From Aplectana chamaeleonis (Eukaryota; Nematoda; Chromadorea; Rhabditida; Cosmocercidae): DNA of 64,000 bases. Position numbers and translations under genes: made by a program. Location of the stretch: contig JAPDOI010000907.1 of the NCBI GenBank assembly GCA_029168955.1, positions 62,001 through 126,000 of the forward strand, written 5' to 3'. The notes beneath the pieces were generated by a model. It did not search any database and was not told where the DNA came from. It worked only from the letters and a program-made list of their open reading frames with translations. This document shows positions 60,801-64,000 of this stretch, in pieces; the stretch's first letter is position 1; every line of letters begins with the position of its first letter.

Positions 60801-61185
60801 AGTCGTGGTTTTGCTAGTGGACGTTGTAGGATCCAGGTCATTTCCTTGAGGCGGCTCTACGCATGTTCTGCTATTTTTTCATTAGTAGCACAAGGTTCGG
60901 AATCGGCTCATCTGGGCACACTGACTCAACCCTTTTATCAAGGATAGGCCCCAAATCCAAATTTTAAAGCGGAAATGGATTCTCTACTACTGAGAATATG
61001 CTGTTTCAATTGTCCAGTAAAGAGGCCTTGAGTTATTTCTGGGTTGCTGGTGAATCATGTAGAGGTATCTCGGTCCTTCAAAGAAGAGTAAGAAAGGAAG
61101 TACAATACCGCCGCTATCCAAGTGAAAAAATGGGCGACATGGGCAAAGTGGGCAACTAAAGCGTCTTTCGGCCAGTACGGTGTGA

Positions 61186-62232
61186 CGATCACAGATTGGG
61201 CCGCAGCCTTAGGCGCCGGGTAGTGGGGGGGGGGGCCGCAGGCCCCCTGTCCGTCATCATGCCGAAAATTTCCCTCCTACCGTACCGAGCAGATTTTTTT
61301 CTCGCAAAAACGGCGATTTGTGGCCATTTTGCGCGCACAAAGCGCCACATAGCCATAATTTGTTTCAGAGTCCTACAGATTCAATTTTGATGCCATTTTT
61401 GAACAGCTTTCAACTAGTACCGTACAATAGTGATGCGAAATAACTGAGTTAATTCCCAAAATCAATCAAAAATTTTGTATTTCCACATTAAGATCCCTCA
61501 TTGTGAACTGATCAGACGGTCACCATAAGATAAATGTGACCCGTTTCGACCTGGGGTCATTGGTAATCACAGAAAGAACTACAAGTATTACGATGAAACA
61601 CCGGAGTCAGGAAGGCTTTTGACATACCATTGTATTCACCTCACTAACAGAAACATGAAAACTCTGAAAATTCATTCCGTCAATTTTGAAGTGTTGTGGC
61701 GATGGGGCGCTCTGTGCTAGCAAAAAAAAATGCAACAAAACGTTTGCAGAAAACTAACTCGGTGCTGCACTTCATTTTCACACCTCGCAATTGAGTGTGA
61801 AATCTACTGAAAGGCTCTCTTCGTTTGGAAGAGTTTCAAAAAATGTAGCGAAGTGGTGGAGGCTCGCGTTCACGTGTTCCACAATAATATATGTACTGGC
61901 GTCATTTACTACCCCTTGTATGACATTTTCTTGCTTTCGCCCCTGCGGTGTGACATATAAATTCTGTTTCAGTCGTCTGAGACCTGCGAGCAGCATCAGG
62001 TAACTGGTGGGAATGTTGCATACTCATGACTGAAAACTTGCAGGCCATCAGACACGGTGGAGCATCGTCATTTGAAGGAACCCGAAATTAATTTCCTCTG
62101 CTACAGATCGTTAGGTAGATCTCCCATTAATCCTGGTTGGTGAACCGAATAGGAAGTACTCCTGCACAACAACTGTTTTGGTGAGGTTCGTTGCATATCT
62201 TCCTGCGTCGTGATTACAAGGGTCAATTTCCA
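61186..62232 (+). repeat. 1-kb dispersed repeat, copy 2
   Basis: Inverted relative of 45983-46976, starting GACGATCACAGATTGGGCCG and ending near CGTGATTACAAGGGTCA. Contains a G-run and the GCCGCAGGCCCC block. The left flank 60809-61185 has no recognised feature. Confidence 0.7.
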
Positions 62233-62315
62233 GGAAAGAGAAATAAGACGTTCAATATAGAATGTTCGAAGACTCATCTAGAGGCCAGGTTTCTGTGTCT
62301 AGGTATCTAACGAAG

Positions 62316-62446
62316 TTAAAGGCAGCATACACGCTCGCAAACATGGTCAAGATATCAGCATAAATAGGCCCGCACGGCCCCTATCATTTCGTCAACGACG
62401 TTTGAAGCGCTGAAAACCATTCAGGATGACAGTATTTGACCATCCC
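62316..62446. mobile_element. TTAA-type MITE, left end only
   Basis: TTAAAGGCAGCATACACGCT begins a copy of the 59054-59535 family that stops where the BEL/Pao LTR-like sequence starts at about 62447. The other end should lie beyond the window. Confidence 0.55.
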
Positions 62447-63072
62447 TGTCACGCACGCCCGTATTTTCACATCCCTTCGAGTAACAGAATGAAAAGTTGA
62501 ACTTGAGAAAACGTGTGAGAATTGGGAGTGATAGCACTATCAAATGGGAGTGCACGAGAGAAACAGTGTGGTAGTTCGGCTGTTGTGCTGCCACGCGGGT
62601 CTGACGAATTCTTTATTGAATACCTACTTGGCTCATTCGAGCCTTTATATAGCCGCTCACGGCTTAGCAACAAGATCACGTATTTATCATTCGCTATCTT
62701 CACTATTGATACTTGTCTTCATTCGCTTCTGATCCTTTGCTAGTGCAGTGGTTGCAGTATACTCCGCGGTCCAGAAACGGTGTGATGTTGACGGTTTGTG
62801 TCTTGCTGCATGCTGATGGGAGGATGCTGATTTCAATTCGGTGATCGTAGGCTTGGAGGAGTATGACGGCAGGATGGACGATGAGGCTTGTCGAACACTG
62901 AGGAGTTTCAGTATTCTTGCTGGTGCGCACTTGTGGGGCTCTTTCTTATTCTGCAGAGTCTGGAGCCTTATTGGTGATTCGGTTCCCTTGGATTGGGAAC
63001 GAAGCGACGGAGTAATGTGAATAAAGTTCACCGTAGACGGGGGAAAGGGAGAGGGCTCCAGTATTCTTGTAT
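62447..63072 (-). repeat. BEL/Pao 3' LTR region (inner border not set)
   Basis: Downstream of the pol stop, the minus strand has a TATA box (TATATAAAGG, plus 62642-62651) and AATAAA (plus 62612-62617) about 30 bp later, ending in ...GGCGTGCGTGACA at 62447. This is the promoter/polyadenylation layout of an LTR. The inner border cannot be set because the 5' LTR is outside the window. Confidence 0.6.
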
Positions 63073-64000
63073 TCACTGAAACCGGGTGTTTCGTTGAGCA
63101 GTGACGAGGTGGTGTAGTGGGAGATAAGCGGTGGATAAGTGATGACGGAGAGGAAGGGAGACAGTAAGGCATGGTGGAGAGGAACGGGAGCGGGAAATGG
63201 AATGGGAAGGTGGATGGCTCAACGTCGTTGATGCTTCGGCCTCTTGTGAAAACTTCTTCTCGCACGCCAGCAGCATCTCTTGGGAAAGGTTCCCATTCCG
63301 CAGTGGGAAGGTGCTCCTAGTTCTTGCGTAGGCGACATCAGCTTGATTATTCGATCTTGATTTGCGTCTTGTGTGTGAACGAGATCGTAAGCTGTAGTGA
63401 TGTCCTCTTTGCGCTTTATCATGTTCGGAATCAAATTCTCCGCGTTGGGTTGAGTTCGGAGTGGCCAGTTCAACAATATCGTTCTTTGTCGGCTCTCCTA
63501 TTTCGAGAGGTACTAGAAGATTGACCGGTCGACGTATGGTTCGTCCATTTGGTAGTTGAAGTTCTGCTTCTCGTACAACATTATTGGTTGACTGTAGCAA
63601 CTTGATGATTTTTCCCATTTTCCAGGAATTCCGAGGCATTACTGCGTACATTACTAGCACTACGGTCCCAACAGTTGGAACCTTGTTGGTGCCACGTTTT
63701 TTGTTGATTTCAAGCATATGTGCTTCGCATAAGCTGGTTAAGTACTGATGACTCCAAATACTCCAGAACCGTTCAGTTAATTGATAACTCGATCTGAGGG
63801 CGTCTTCTGTTTGCTTTCGAGTCTGTAGTGCGGCTGCTTCGTTTGGTGGAAGGTGGTCCTTGTCATCTGCATCGGTTTCCATGTGTTCAATAGGATATGT
63901 GATTATCATATCGCGTTGGATGAAATCTATGGGACGTAACGTGGGGCTCTCTTCCCATCCTTCTTCTTGGCATGTGAGAGGCCTGCTGTTGAGGCTTCCC
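63073..64000 (-). CDS. BEL/Pao retrotransposon pol, integrase C-terminal end (partial)
   Basis: Open from the window edge to a stop at 63073. It contains LRPIDFIQRDM near 63925, RFWSIWSHQYLTSLCEAH, NKKRGTNKVPTVGTVVLVM, MPRNSWKMGKIIKLL and GRTIRRPVNLLVPLE. These are the DUF5641-type tail that follows the integrase core in BEL/Pao Pol. A basic Arg/Ser-rich and Pro-rich tail follows. The catalytic integrase, RT, protease and gag lie to the right of the window. The visible part is unbroken, so the element may be young. Confidence 0.88.
   Translation of the reverse strand, partial: GSLNSRPLTCQEEGWEESPTLRPIDFIQRDMIITYPIEHMETDADDKDHLPPNEAAALQTRKQTEDALRSSYQLTERFWSIWSHQYLTSLCEAHMLEINKKRGTNKVPTVGTVVLVMYAVMPRNSWKMGKIIKLLQSTNNVVREAELQLPNGRTIRRPVNLLVPLEIGEPTKNDIVELATPNSTQRGEFDSEHDKAQRGHHYSLRSRSHTRRKSRSNNQADVAYARTRSTFPLRNGNLSQEMLLACEKKFSQEAEASTTLSHPPSHSISRSRSSPPCLTVSLPLRHHLSTAYLPLHHLVTAQRNTRFQ

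Overview
The window looks like nuclear DNA of a parasitic strongylid (clade V) nematode, most likely a hookworm. The evidence is an RTE non-LTR retrotransposon of the type abundant in hookworms, a Penelope-like reverse transcriptase fragment, a CR1 element, a mariner, a BEL/Pao element, many short palindromic MITEs, short nematode-type introns (58-67 bp) next to very large ones, and the absence of any operon-like or bacterial organisation. The species assignment is inference.

One host gene is recognisable: a + strand Rho GTPase-activating protein of the GRAF/oligophrenin type (BAR-PH-RhoGAP architecture). Eight exons are found by splice sites, reading-frame continuity and protein similarity: three BAR exons (7030-7464), two early PH exons (26337-26614) and three late PH exons (32419-32770). 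All exon phases agree across the seven junctions. The upstream BAR exons and the RhoGAP/SH3 exons are not seen here. Introns of 18.9 kb and 5.8 kb separate the exon clusters and are full of transposons and satellites.

Layout. 0-7 kb: fragment of a fold-back hAT-like element, a full-length RTE (1086-4360, 13-bp target duplication) and a LINE 5' fragment with a 2A-like motif and PHD-like finger. 7-26 kb: first GRAF exons, then an intron with 42-bp minisatellites, a MITE, a split Penelope-like RT, and two inverted 2.5-kb fold-back elements (12654-19270 and 20516-23044), one carrying a 4.07-kb CR1 insertion. Their flanking 8-bp duplications are swapped, which is the signature of an inversion between the copies. 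26-33 kb: PH exons, palindromic MITEs and a 42-bp satellite with a TGACGTCA (CRE) octamer in nearly every unit. 33-52 kb: mariner, TTAA-flanked MITEs, 43-bp palindromic satellites and another 42-bp minisatellite split by a hAT MITE. 52-64 kb: nested hAT-type elements with 8-bp duplications, a 1-kb dispersed repeat, and the 3' end of a BEL/Pao element running off the right edge.

Apart from the GRAF exons, nearly all open frames are transposon coding sequence or multiple-of-three tandem repeats that stay open by chance. All family assignments come from reading the sequence; no database search was run.
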